64,000 bases of DNA. It comes from Pachyseris speciosa. Its lineage: Eukaryota; Cnidaria; Anthozoa; Scleractinia; Pachyseridae. The stretch's first letter is position 1; each line of letters begins with the position of its first letter. Below the pieces are notes generated by a model. That model saw nothing but the letters and a program-made list of their open reading frames with translations. It was not told the DNA's origin and searched no databases. A program made the translations under genes and the position numbers. The stretch lies in assembly GCA_016490735.1 (NCBI GenBank), contig JAEMWC010000001.1, positions 1,946,001 to 2,010,000 of the forward strand, written 5' to 3'. Shown here in pieces: positions 31,500 to 42,335 of the stretch.

Positions 31500-31764
31500 A
31501 GGCCTGGCTAAACTAGGAAACATTGTTGCGGAAACATCGTTGACGAAACAAACTCCCAGTTTAGCCACGCGGGAAACATTTGTTGCGGAAACAAAATTTG
31601 TTTCCGGGAAACAAATATGTTTTTGGCCGAAAGTCAAAAACATTTTTTGTTTCCGAAACACAAAATTTGTTTCTACAACAAATGTTTCCCGCGCGGCTAA
31701 ACTGGGAAACATTTGCGTTCTCAACAATGTTTCAGCAACTATGTATCCTAGTTTAACCAGGCCT
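31500..31764. mobile_element. Palindromic MITE, PIF/Harbinger-like (TTA duplication)
   Basis: Left end AGGCCTGGCTAAACTAGGAA, right end its near-complement, flanked by TTA at 31497-31499 and 31765-31767. The interior is itself made of inverted GGAAACA-rich arms. Confidence 0.75.
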
Positions 31765-31935
31765 TTATGCTTGACAAACACGATACTGTAATGGATGATA
31801 TTGTTTGATCCGGCTTTTAGCTGGGACTTAACAAAGATATTTCGTATTAAGTTACGCTTAAACATAAGCTTAAATTTCGTAGAAAAGAGAAAAAGGAAAA
31901 CAATCCTGATAGTTTGGTTAGGTAACCGCATGGGA

Positions 31936-31936
31936 C

Positions 31937-31967
<31 letters not shown>

Positions 31968-32036
31968 CCAGTTTTCAGAAAGTTGCTGAAATTGCCCTCG
32001 TCGCGCAAAACATAAGTGATACTAATCCTTAATTTT
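31936..32036. repeat. Foldback element, ~24-bp arms
   Basis: TAAAATTAAGGATTAATATC and AAGTGATACTAATCCTTAAT-type arms are reverse complements around a ~50-bp centre. Nothing coding nearby: 31800-33329 is intron. Confidence 0.7.
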
Positions 32037-33329
32037 ACGATTACTCATTGCGATTACAAGTTTCATTCCTGAACAAAAGTAACAACGATTAAACCAAATG
32101 CTAAGCTTCAATTTATTTAAGTTACCTGTGTTGTCGAGCTTTTTACCACTTGAAAATACGCATCGATCCACTATAGTAAAAACACGCATCCACAAAAATA
32201 GCAAACGGTTTGTCCAAAGAAAGAACTTCTTCCACCAAGTTTGAGCTACTCGTTCCTCCCATTGATGCCGGTGAGTTGTTAAGTGAACTTTCTTGGTGAG
32301 CTGCAAGATGCCGCGGTAAAGTGAACAAGCCCTTGAAGCGTTAAATCATTTTGTTTTTCAACCACGCAATACGGTCGCCATACAAGTGGATCCAAAATTA
32401 AAAATTTCCTGAGAAAAACCTTTTGCTCTTCCATTTTATCAGTTGAAAATTCACCTTCCGGAGTATTTTTTAAGTAGTTCTTGATTTTTATGCCTTTTAC
32501 GCGAATTAAAAGACAGAAACTGAACTTCGAAGAAGATGAAGTTGTTTTGCTAAAAATGAAGAAACCAACTGAATGTGAAATCTCGAGCCGCAGAAAGCGC
32601 GCGAAAAATTAAGCCTCGTTTTGGTTTGGGTGTCCCACACCTGGCTTGAGCCTGCGATACAATCGAAAACCAGTACCTGATCAGCGGCCAACTTCAAAAA
32701 ACAGCTGACCTCGATTAAGTCTTAACTTGAGCCCACGATATGGTCACGTAATACTGGTCAGCGGATACCTTCTTTTTGACAGGTGTCAATTGGCCATAAC
32801 AGGATGTCCAATATCAAAGATGTGCGCTGTAACCTAGCCTGTCAGTTGGAGTATGGCCGACATTTCACATCGCATACATGGAAGGCCGGATGTACGGACG
32901 TACGTACGGTGACCAAAACCAAATTTTCTCGAATAGATGGGTTACCATATTTTCTTAACCATGGTGCTCCGCTTGGCGGCCATTCGGGCCGCCGGAGCTC
33001 CGCTAAAAATGACTGAATGCCTTACAACGCTATACCTTATGTTCAAAATTATAAAGCCGCCCTAATGTAATTTTGAAGCTGATTTGGCATCAGTTAATGT
33101 ATATTTATTTAACGTTTATTTTCCCGGGAAGTGCTTCAAACCTCAAAATATTGCGTTGAGAAAAATAAGAATCTCATGTCCACGGGAAAAAAAATGTAAT
33201 TTGATACATATCAGATATCACTTTTCTTGTGAGGAACATTTTACGTTCTTTCTTCAGCAAGCTTGCAATCTCAAAACTGTGAAACAAAATATCAACTTGT
33301 TAGCACCATTAAAAAGTACTTTTACTTAC

Positions 33330-33706
33330 ACGTGGAAATTTCACTGTTTTGCAAGTAGTACCAGTCCACCACTGCGAAAACTGCACCTCGCCAGCAACAC
33401 CACCCACCGGGGCTCCCTGGTATGCCATCCAATCTACTGTAACGTTGGCATTTGACTTTCGCTCATTAAAACCTGCCGCCATCACGCACGCAGTGAAGTG
33501 TTCGTGATTCACAATTTCAACCCACGACACAGCGGCATCATGGACATAAGACTTATCTCTGGTATCCATATGATTGACAGTGACCTGCACTTCAACGGGT
33601 TTGTCAGGGTAGAATACGTAAGGCTTGAAATGAATTGTTTGACAATGGGAATACCCAAGGGAAGGTATATGAGGCATGTGAAGGCGGCCATGCTGAATAG
33701 GAAATC
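33330..33706 (-). CDS. Linker domain exon (377 nt)
   Basis: Phase 1 to 0, acceptor TTATTGTAG, donor GTAAGT (chosen over an upstream GT). It encodes GFPIQHGRLHMPHIPSLGYS, a strand-rich domain with PVEVQVTVNHMDTRDKSYVH, DAAVSWVEIVNHEHFTACVM and WMAYQGAPVGGVAGEV, and ends KTVKFPR. It shows the same V-x-V-x-V-x-H / DAA-WVE / WMAY signature as the modules but in one exon. Confidence 0.82.
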
Positions 33707-34765
33707 CTACAATAAAAAGGAACAAAGTAGAGGGAGACATCAGATGGAAGCCAGACTGCAACATTTTTGCTGAATGATCGGTAAATCAAATTGATTTAAC
33801 GACTAGTACTGACAGCAATTCATACATCATGTCAACAATGGATGCGGCAGAATTTCATGGTAATAATCGCTTCCGGCAATGTTTGGTGAATGTTCTTTAC
33901 AATTTACGGAACCGAAAACCACTTTCCATTGAGGCATTCAGCCTTACAAACGAAAATTCGCCAGTTAAAGGTTTTTTCCTCCTCTGATGCTAAAATAGGA
34001 AAGCAGTTCTTCAGCCTTGAATACGATTATACACAAGGCGGCAAAATTGTTGTCCGCTATATTGTATCGTTCCAACAATGCATTACGTAATGTATACGTA
34101 ATGCATATTTAATGCGCTGTGGGATTACTTTCACTATCCTCGATTTCAAAGCGGATTCTTAAGTATTTATGGAACGCTAAAAACCTTTAGAATGTAATTT
34201 GTTTATTTGAAAAGAAACAAGATTAAAGAGTTTTTGCTTCAGAAGCTTAATTCATTATCTTGTGTTTTTAAGAACATGATTAATTTTGTTACCTAAAGTA
34301 ATGATGATATGTGATTGTTAGTATACCAGTTCTTTGCTTTGGGAGCACATATAAGATTATTGGTAATCCAAAATTATTAAGCCTGCATGACGATACTTAA
34401 ATTAGCCATAACAAAAATGTATTTTGTCGTGACTGGTCTAACGGATCTCAGGCTACGGAGCCCAAAAGGTCAAAAAGTGTCTTCCTTGCAATTTGAAAGC
34501 CTAGGGTTGACGTTGACTGTCATTGTCTGTGTACATTTCCGTTTGTTTGTTGTTGTTGTTGTTGTTTCAGTTAAAGTGGGAAACCATTTACTGCACGTAC
34601 AATTTTCTGCATATGTTTGCCATGAGATTGGCGTCGCTAAGAATAACTTTTACATTGACGATGACATCATAAATAGGACCCACGTCTTCATCAGTACTAA
34701 AAGGGAAAGAGACGCTTCTGTAGATTAGTCAATTTCTGAACTGTTCTTTAAACAATTCCGCTCAC

Positions 34766-34984
34766 CTTCACAGCTGCCAGGATGCTGCAAGGTAAAATTT
34801 AGTCTTTGACGGCACATATCCTGTTCGAACAAGCATTTATTGTCGTATGTTGTGCCGTTTGAGATACATACGGGTTCTTGGTACGACGAACAACTTTCAA
34901 TGCACACACAGCGACCATCGTAAGGCCCAAAAGCCTTGCATACTCCGTGGTAAAGACATGTTACGTTCAGACAAGGATCCAAAT
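34766..34984 (-). CDS. EGF-like plus Kazal (follistatin-type) exon
   Basis: A 219-nt phase 1-1 exon, acceptor CCTGTTAG, donor GTGAGC. It starts DLDPCLNVTCLYHGVCKAF, a follistatin/EGF-like Cys pattern, followed by a Kazal domain (PVCISNGTTYDNKCLFEQDM, then a final C). Kazal domains often inhibit serine proteases; here it may be only structural. Confidence 0.87.
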
Positions 34985-35430
34985 CTAACAGGTAAACAAA
35001 CGTAATACCTCTCAAAATTAATAGAAGACTAGGGTTCTTTAGCTAGGTTTATTTCTATGTTGGTTATGTTACTTCAGTAAAATTGATCACAAGACCTTAT
35101 CAAGTTTTGGTTGCTGTGGTGAATTTTAAAGTAGTAATAGCCCAATTACTATACTTCCACAGAGGTTTAGGGTAACTCTGCCTTTATTACCAACCGTTCA
35201 CCTGCGTAGCATGCTAAAAAGACATTGGATGTCAGACAGAGATTGATTTTTCTTGGGGTTAAATCGACTTCAAGAATCACAAAACAAAATGTTATGAAAT
35301 AGCGCAGCAAGAACTGGCATATTGTACATCTATGCTACATCCCTCTGCAAAACGTTTTCTTTGTTTCACCTTAGGTTACTGTGTTTTATATTAAGTATCA
35401 TATGTTTAATGATAAATAAAGTTCACCAAC

Positions 35431-35527
35431 CTCCAATCACCATGTAATCTGCTCTTATTGTTTCTTTATGGCTGGCGTCATTGTTATAGCTTCTTGTGCA
35501 CACCTCGGTATCTTTTATGGATGTATG
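35431..35527 (-). CDS. Module 1, exon d (97 nt)
   Basis: Phase 0 to 1, acceptor TACTCAG, donor GTTGGT. It encodes HTSIKDTEVCTRSYNNDASH and ends DYMVIG. Its leftover G joins the EGF/Kazal exon as GAT. Confidence 0.75.
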
Positions 35528-35985
35528 CTGAGTAGAGACAAAAATAAAAACGTAAATAAAGCATTACAAAGTGGAAATGGATCATATTCGTGACAGTTAT
35601 TCTTCCATCCTAAAGGCACTCACTCTGACTTTGAGTGTTGATAACAAGATGTTTATCTTTTTATGTACAGAATTTGTTCATTGTCGCAAATGTTTACAAT
35701 TACACACTAGTGTAGCGCTTGTTTATGGTTGTGATTATTTATGTGTCCCTTTGGACGTTTCTAAGAGGTTTTTGGAGAAAATGAGGAATCAACATGGCGC
35801 CCTATCAGAAATGGTGAAAAAGTGCTCATATTATGAAGTCATTTCCCCACTTTGCTTACCTTAGACTAAAAGAGAAAAGTTTGAAGTACTTTATATCTAC
35901 TGAGTTGCATTTTATGACTTAAATTGTCCAGAAGTTAGGAAGGAGAGGAGAGAAAGGGTCATGAACTTGAAGTTCAAAATTCGTA

Positions 35986-35988
<3 letters not shown>

Positions 35989-36052
<64 letters not shown>
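35989..36052. repeat. (TA)n microsatellite
   Basis: About 31 TA units directly before a PLE fragment, the same association as at 7.65 and 12.34 kb. Confidence 0.95.
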
Positions 36053-36053
<1 letters not shown>

Positions 36054-36059
36054 CTAGTA

Positions 36060-36430
36060 GAGGAAAAATAGAGTGACAGTTCATAAACTCCAAATTAGAG
36101 ACCCGCACACACGTATGCTAGGAGTCAGCAAGCATATTGATGAATGTGCTGCGGGATTGACACCTCAGTTCACTATCTTTCCGTTTTATAAGATTCTCAG
36201 CCCCTCAGAGGGCATGAGAAAGAACAAAGAGAGGTTCTTTATTTTGAAGTATAAACCCGTTCTTAATGATTTGAAATTACGCTAACTGCTCGCGCGCGCT
36301 TAGAATTACAATAGCCATTATAATTGTAATTAGAATTACATCTGTGACGCAATAAGTCAATAAACACACTTTGCTACGCCTGAAGAGCCGCAACAGCGGT
36401 GAAACGCGTAGCGCAAAAGCAAAGTAACAG
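36060..36430 (+). mobile_element. PLE 3' fragment (GIY-YIG end plus hammerhead-like tail)
   Basis: Translation of 36073-36285 gives the end of a PLE endonuclease (HIDECAAGLTPQFTIFPFYK, then ERFFILKYKPVLNDLK). Downstream (about 36377-36415) a hammerhead-like tail reads GCTACGC-CTGAAGA-stem II (CCGC/GCGG)-GAAAC-GCGTAGC. The cleavage-site U is missing, so it is probably inactive. Confidence 0.72.
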
Positions 36431-36488
36431 AAGACTTTCGTTTTTCATTGTTTTTAGTATCTTCATTTGACACAGAAGCTTACAGTTT

Positions 36489-36492
<4 letters not shown>

Positions 36493-36585
<93 letters not shown>

Positions 36586-36590
36586 AGAGT
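36493..36590. repeat. (TA)n microsatellite followed by poly-T
   Basis: About 37 TA units with one interruption, then about 18 T. Confidence 0.95.
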
Positions 36591-36748
36591 TGGATTATTT
36601 GGTCGAAGACATTTATTGCTACTCAGAGTTTCATGCTTCTTGCGAAGCAATCGTCAGGCAACTGCCAAAAATAACGGATATATATAATAATATATAATAA
36701 TGTCAAAAACATCCACTGTCGTGGTTGTGTTTCCAGACGAATTAAAAT

Positions 36749-36821
36749 AATAGCCAAGAACTGGAAAATACGACTTTGCCAATATTTCGTCTTTATTAAA
36801 AGACTTCATCAGGGCAACTCA
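36749..36821 (-). mobile_element. PLE-C end fragment with hammerhead
   Basis: Starts AATAGCCAAGAACTGG like PLE-C, contains the full minimal hammerhead on the minus strand (36776-36821) and stops right after GGGCAACT. Confidence 0.85.
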
Positions 36822-36969
36822 ACTCAATAATTAATTAATCAATTAATTAAGTACAGTAAAGTAGGGAGGGTACAGTAAAGTAGGGAGGGGATATATTAGC
36901 AACTGATTGCCTCAATTACTTAGGATCACCAGCCTATTCCCGTTAGGGATTTCTGAGAAATACAAACAG

Positions 36970-37385
36970 ACAAGGTTAATTTGGGAACAGAAATCATCAA
37001 CTAAGTAATTAAGTGAAAATGTGGCTCAGCCAGGAATCCCCTCCCTTCCTGGCTCAGCCAGGAATCCCCTCTTTACCTTACTGTACTTAATTAATTTCCA
37101 GGGGGATTTGGCCATGCATCGCCGATCGACCGGGGAGTAGTGACGTGATCCTGATTGCAGAAAAATGTGTGAAATTGTCTTCTCGGACCTTACCATAAAA
37201 AATAAGGCCACACTGTCTATGTGTTGTACAGTAAAAATATGTGTTCCCAGTGTGGTTGGTTCAGTGGCCTAGTGGTTAAGGCATCCGACCGGTAATCCGG
37301 AGACCCAGGTTCGATTCCTGGCTGAGCCACATTTTCACTTAATTACTTAGTTGTGTTGATTTCTGTTCCCAAATTAACCTTGTCT
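36970..37385. mobile_element. Inverted pair of tRNA-derived SINE copies
   Basis: 36970-37045 is the near-perfect reverse complement of 37310-37385 (AATTAACCTTGTC, TAATTACTTAG, GTGAAAATGTGGCTCAGCC). The right copy keeps its tRNA-like head (37258-37329) and the left one is cut at it. TGGCTCAGCCAGGAATCCCC is repeated twice at the left junction. Confidence 0.78.
37258..37329 (+). tRNA. tRNA-like SINE head
   Basis: Acceptor GGTTCAG/CTGAGCC, D arm GCC/GGC with A box TAGTGGTTAAGG, an irregular anticodon region (ACCGGTAATC between TCCG and CGGA), T arm with B box GGTTCGATTCC. The anticodon loop is the wrong size for a working tRNA, so this is a SINE head. Confidence 0.55.
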
Positions 37386-37394
37386 ATATATAAA

Positions 37395-37630
37395 TAATAG
37401 CCAAGAACTGGAAAATACGACTTTGCCAATATTTCGTCTTTATCAAAAGACTTCATCAGGGCAACTGATGTGAAAGCGGTTAAATCCGTTATAAGATATA
37501 CGCTAGCTGATGTGAGACGCTAATACGAGACTTAAAGCTGTAAAGCGCGTTACATATAAGTGAAGCAATGAGAGCGATATTAAAATAAATCCCTTCGAGG
37601 ATTCCTACTACAGAAAAAATCATCACTATT
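37395..37630 (-). mobile_element. PLE-C 3'-end fragment with hammerhead
   Basis: Follows the PLE-C left copy from AATAGCCAAGAACTGG through the hammerhead (minus strand, 37422-37464) and 3' UTR to the last codons at AAAATCATCACTATTA. Lacks ~20 bp (GCGCGC-rich) present in the full pair. Confidence 0.85.
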
Positions 37631-37785
37631 AGACGTATAAGACTTAAGGAGTACTTCTATGATGGGGATAATGTCGGGGGGGATTTTTCGAGTTTTCCCG
37701 CCTTTAGGAATAAATAAATAAATATATCTATATATATATATATATATATAACACAAATGAAGAGCGAAAACAATGTTTTCTATCC

Positions 37786-37830
37786 TTCACCTATATTTCG
37801 GCCAAGTTTACCGGCCTTCATCAGGGTGAA
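37786..37830 (-). ncRNA. Minimal hammerhead ribozyme, PLE-D left arm
   Basis: Minus strand: UUCACC, CUGAUGA, stem II GGCC/GGCC, GAA, AUAU-A, GGUGAA. Stem I is UUCACC/GGUGAA and stem III a single A-U pair with a 2-nt loop, as in PLE-C. Confidence 0.76.
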
Positions 37831-37908
37831 TGGCCGTTACATGCGTACCACACCACCACCATGTAACGGCCGTTACATGCGTACCACACCACCACCATGT
37901 AACGGCCA

Positions 37909-37953
37909 TTCACCCTGATGAAGGCCGGTAAACTTGGCCGAAATATAGGTGAA
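37909..37953 (+). ncRNA. Minimal hammerhead ribozyme, PLE-D right arm
   Basis: Plus-strand copy of the motif: TTCACC, CTGATGA, GGCCGGTAAACTTGGCC, GAAATATA, GGTGAA. Confidence 0.76.
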
Positions 37954-37989
37954 GGATAGAAAACATTGTTTTCGCTCTTCATTTGTGTT

Positions 37990-39306
37990 ATTTTTATATT
38001 ACTTCTTATGGAGAGGAAATCCGAAATTGGATGCGTGTGACAGGTTATATATATATATATATGTTTATTTAACCACGTGTGAATATATATTTTTTCGGAT
38101 TTTTTAAACAAATTCGTGGTGTTTGATACTTCTCTAAGATTAATACCTCTCTAACAACTCCTTGCTCTCTTTCCTCATGTCAGTCATCGATTGATTTTGA
38201 AAGAGATATAGAGGCATGATTTTATTTAGTCCACTAATTTAGGAGCTTCATCTCGAAAACAAGTGCTTAAGATGAGCACAGTTGATAGAGGGAAATGGTT
38301 ATGAAGCCCGGCAAACATCAAAGAAGCAAAACAAAGAGGCCAAGATTTATGTTGGAAGGTCCATGACCGTGCACATTTCTTTGTTTTGCACTAATGTACT
38401 ATGCATGAATTACATAATCGCAATGTTTCTATTGGTTAGCTACATGAACACGCGTAACTACCTATTGCTATTGTGCACAGTCAACCGCCAAAATAGCAAA
38501 CAAAAACACATAAGAAAGAACTTTGCAAGGTTTCATAACCATTTCCTTCTATTAACTATCAGATGAGACAACAGTTCGGGCCGGAAGGCTGTAACATTCA
38601 CAATTTTCCAAACTTCTGATGCGGTTAGAATATGAGTTATTTATGTCGAAACTGAATTCAAAAAATATATAAGTCAATTTTATTGGTCGCAGCGATATAG
38701 CACGGACCTATATAAGCACACAAACATTGAGGAAGAGGCTCTTCTTAGATAAAATGGCTTCCTGGTTTTTAAACTGAAATGTATGAGGTTTCTTTACTAC
38801 AGTTTATTTGAATAAGTGCATATTAAAATAATACTTTAAACCAATAACACCATTCCTAACAAAGTAGATATTTTGAATGGACATTTACAGACCCCACACA
38901 GCCAAAATTTAGGCTGAATTCGACACACAATACGGAAATATTTTAATTTTTTTATATTTTTTCTCACAATATGCGAAGGACTGGTACAGAAAGTGATCTA
39001 TTGAAGGTAAAACAGCGGTCACCGTGAATTGAAACGAGTTAAATTCGTGGTTATTCTCCCCATTTATGTACATTAGTGAACATTTCTTCCCCAGAGTCTG
39101 CTCGAAGGATAACGTGCTTGACATTGCTCACTATGGCGAAATCAGCCGAAACTAACACACTAGCCTCCGAAATTTAGCCAAAATTTCGCCGACTTTCCGC
39201 CGAACTCCGTTTGCATTACTTTTGCCCCGTACTGTAACAGTTAGCGCTAACGACCTTAGTTAATCAATATCGCCATAAATCTTGTTCAATAAGGTACAGT
39301 ACGTAC
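37990..39306. other. Intron sequence, no gene seen
   Basis: No domain or clear repeat beyond short TA runs. A GAT/GTGA-rich stretch occurs further on at 39725-39800. Confidence 0.6.
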
Positions 39307-39432
39307 CTGTACCCAGGCAGTAACTGCGCTGCATCCTGATGCAGGTCTTGGGGAAATTTTATTGCTATAGCTAATTGCTGGTGATACCACTATCACAGGA
39401 GGAAGAAAAAATGGCTCCTTGAATTTGATTTT
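39307..39432 (-). CDS. Module 1, exon c (126 nt)
   Basis: Phase 0-0, acceptor TGTTACAG, donor GTACGT. It encodes KIKFKEPFFLPPVIVVSPAI and ends CSAVTAWVQ. Confidence 0.78.
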
Positions 39433-40290
39433 CTGTAACATAGAAGTAAAAGCAAAGTAAAGAGGATCAAATCAGACTTGGTACACCTGGAAAATCTAAG
39501 TGCAAGAAGAAAAAATCATCTTTCATCAAGTAATTTTAAATTTCACTTTAGTTAACAAAACAAAATTTACTCCAACTGTAACCCATTCCAGTTTTATGGG
39601 CGCTGGGTGAGGACTAGAGACACAGCGGTACCTTTGGAAGAGGTGGTCTTCCTATAAATTAAGTTTGAGATGTGATGCTGGTTCTGATTACGTTTGTAAT
39701 GCTAGCAGACGGTCCTAATAAATCTACTTGTGATAGTGATGATGATGGCGACTGTGATGGTGATAAAGATAGTGACTGTGATTGTGGTTGTGACTGAAAT
39801 ATGATTATTTAGAGTAACGTAACTGTCAAAATTCTGGCGTGCTGTTTGCCTTTTATCATCAATAAGAGTACAGACTGAAAAGATTTAAATTTATGAGAAA
39901 AAATGAGGCAACATAGAGGAAAGCAGTAACGGTAGCCCACTGTTGTGTACCATTTTTGCAAAGCTTTTCAAAAATACATTTGTCGACTCTTTTCCCAGAA
40001 AAAGCTCAGGTGGTGAATCTCAAAGATCCGGATTTGGATTTGATCTGAAGAATCCATCCGGAGTTTCAATTTTATGGGTTTATGATCCGATTTTGGATTT
40101 CCACAACAAACCCGCAAAATCCTTTTTTTTTTTAATTCAGAAATCCGGATTTGGATTTTCCCAAAACTGACGTCAATTTGTTAAATTAACAACACATAAG
40201 CTTGTGACTAAGTTAAGAAGCTGTGCAAGATTTTCTCAAGTCGTGTTGATATGGTTTTAGTTGTTATCGTTATTACTGTAATAACCCTAC

Positions 40291-40401
40291 CTGACAAAAA
40301 GCCTTGTTCTCTTGCTTAGATGGGGAGTGGTTGTTCGTAAACACAAGACTGTCAGTCATAGTAAAGTTCTTGACCTTGAAATGAGTAGTTGCCAACCAGT
40401 G
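40291..40401 (-). CDS. Module 1, exon b (111 nt)
   Basis: Phase 0-0, acceptor GCTACAG-type, donor GTAGGG. It encodes HWLATTHFKVKNFTMTDSLV and ends ENKAFCQ; exact length match to exon b of module 2. Confidence 0.8.
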
Positions 40402-41624
40402 CTGTAGAAAAACCATAGCCAGAAATCCCATACAACATGGCCTCCAAAATGGCCGCAAGCATGCGCAGAGCACGCACATACGGATTTAACATGGCGGCGA
40501 AATATAAAGGAAATGAGGGAAAATAATATTGTTTTGCATTTTGTGGTGTAGCCGCACAAAACTCAGTATTCCACATGATTTTAATAGATAGAGTCAAGTT
40601 CGATTCATGCTTTACTTAGTACAATACGAGAAAAAAATAGTTTTAAACGGTGCGTTTTTGATCGAAATAATCTCATAAACTAGCCAAACTTTTCTCTCAA
40701 TTTTCCTTTAAATAGGTCTTACCTTCATGGTTGCCTTAGTCTACTTCGAGAAAACAACTGTACCGAATTAATTTCCCACGATCTTATTCAAAAGATAAGA
40801 GATAAAGCTCGCAAATATGATATTCTTGGCTCTAAAAATTTTCCTTAACGTGTTGTGTCTTCCATATGAATAGTAGCATTTCTCAGAAAGGCGAGATGAG
40901 CCGAGATGAAGCCATTACGGAGAAAAAAATGCATCTTCGAGAAGTTTGTTTTCTTTCCCTCCGGTCGCCATATTGTTTTAACGCGTTTTTAGTGGTCAGT
41001 TGTATTCCCCATAACAAGTTAGGTACTTGATATATGATGAACAGGCTGAATTTCGAAAAATAGCGGGAACCTCGAAGTAATTATCGAAGGAAGTAGAGGA
41101 AAATATTCACATATCCCAAGTCTGATGTAACACCAATTAAATCGTTTCAAACTTGCTAAATTGATTTTGTGGATACATTTAAATCAATAATCCTTAAAAT
41201 TAGTGGAGCTAAGAGTTTGTAAACAACAATAATAGCCTTCATTTGTCCGCCCGCCACGTTGAATATCACAATATACGCGCCCGCCGTTCAATCCGCTGAC
41301 TGTCTTGGATTTCTGGCTATGCGATGATAAAATTAGAGGCCCGGCTTCTCCAAAACTTGCAGAGGAAAACACAATCTTTTGAGAAGATAAAAATCTGGGC
41401 CTTTTCGGTGATTCCTGATATCGTACTGGACTTAGAGTAACTAATCTTTCTTTAGTTCAATTGCCGCCAAAAACGTGGCCGACATTTCTGCTGTAAAATT
41501 GTCTTCAAACAACCTTTAAAAATGATGTAATTTTCATATACTTTTCCTGCCGCCTGGATAGTATTTTTGTAACATATCCTCCGCGTTTCTAAAATAACAT
41601 GAGAACTGAATTGACTTTACTCAC

Positions 41625-41789
41625 GACTTTTATGCTTTTGTGGAGTCCATCGAAAATCTTAGTTTCTCTTATACAGATCTCAAAACTGGCCTTTCGCAAT
41701 TTTTCCAGCCACAGAGCAGAAGCATCCTGAGGTCGTTTGGGAACCTGGTGGCTAGTGGTCACGAAGATCTTTGGAATAACCGAGAAACG
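41625..41789 (-). CDS. Module 1, exon a (165 nt), first visible exon
   Basis: Phase 0-0, acceptor CTTTTCAG, donor GTGAGT. It encodes RFSVIPKIFVTTSHQVPKRP, DASALWLEKL and FEICIRETKIFDGLHKSIKV. By analogy with module 2 it should be preceded by a linker-type exon, but none is visible between 41790 and 42958 or right of the Polinton. The upstream exons are therefore outside the window. Confidence 0.8.
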
Positions 41790-42101
41790 CTGAAAAGTTT
41801 CAAAAACAAAACTGTTACTGATAAAATGGTCTGCAGACTACAACGATTAAACCTTGAGAGTAACATGACTTTATCATGACTTTATTTTATACATTATAAA
41901 GCTTTAATTCAGGACAGGATAGAAAACGAAGAAATTGAAAAGGGGTAAGTAGTAATGTACGGGACTACACGGAAGTTGGCAGCGAGCTGTACATCACTAC
42001 TACCATGATGGCCATTTTTCTTAAGAAATATTTGCTAATCATACTTCTAGGGCACCTGCTCAATATATTTTTTTTGGTTGTCGGGATGGATTCCCGATTT
42101 T

Positions 42102-42133
42102 TTACAAATGCAAAGCTTGCTTTGCATTTGTAA
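42102..42133. repeat. Hairpin, 15-bp arms
   Basis: TTACAAATGCAAAGC and its complement are separated by two bases. A smaller hairpin TCGGGA/TCCCGA lies just left. Confidence 0.7.
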
Positions 42134-42335
42134 GAATTGGCGGCGAGCGACAGGCGGGAAGAGAAAAATTTAAGCAGCGAATAAACAAAGCGAAGCTTTT
42201 TTTTAACGATGCTTAAATGTTTCGATGGCGCGAGCATTTAAATGTAAGCAATATTTTTATATATGACTGCAACAATATTTCCAATACAACAGCCGTTTTG
42301 GAATAGTTTTTAATACGGTCTTCATTTGAGAAAAA

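Larger units (their letters stand above)
37751..37989. mobile_element. PLE-D: 239-bp palindrome made of two ribozyme-bearing ends
   Basis: Two arms of ~100 bp are exact reverse complements (ACACAAATGAAGAGCG at the outer ends). The centre is two tandem copies of a ~40-bp unit (CCGTTACATGCGTACCACAC). Each arm ends in a minimal hammerhead. There is no coding sequence. By analogy with PLE-C it is an extremely 5'-truncated head-to-head PLE pair; the family assignment is inferred from the ribozyme. Confidence 0.72.
17398..41789 (-). other. Host gene: secreted modular protein (repeat modules, EGF/Kazal, C-type lectin, EGF)
   Basis: Fifteen minus-strand exons have splice sites and reading phases that join without conflict (2449 nt of coding sequence). 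The order in transcription is four module exons (165, 111, 126, 97 nt), an EGF/Kazal exon (219), a linker-domain exon (377), four module exons (168, 111, 117, 91), a C-type lectin exon (375), then four EGF exons of 123 nt each. Both ends are missing from the window. Cys-rich extracellular domains imply a secreted or surface protein, perhaps in adhesion or matrix; the function is inference. The module resembles H-type lectin domains only loosely. Confidence 0.85.

Noticed and set aside
36448..36697. Open frames rich in Tyr-Ile repeats
   Set aside because: They are translations of the (TA)n array and poly-T run, not proteins.
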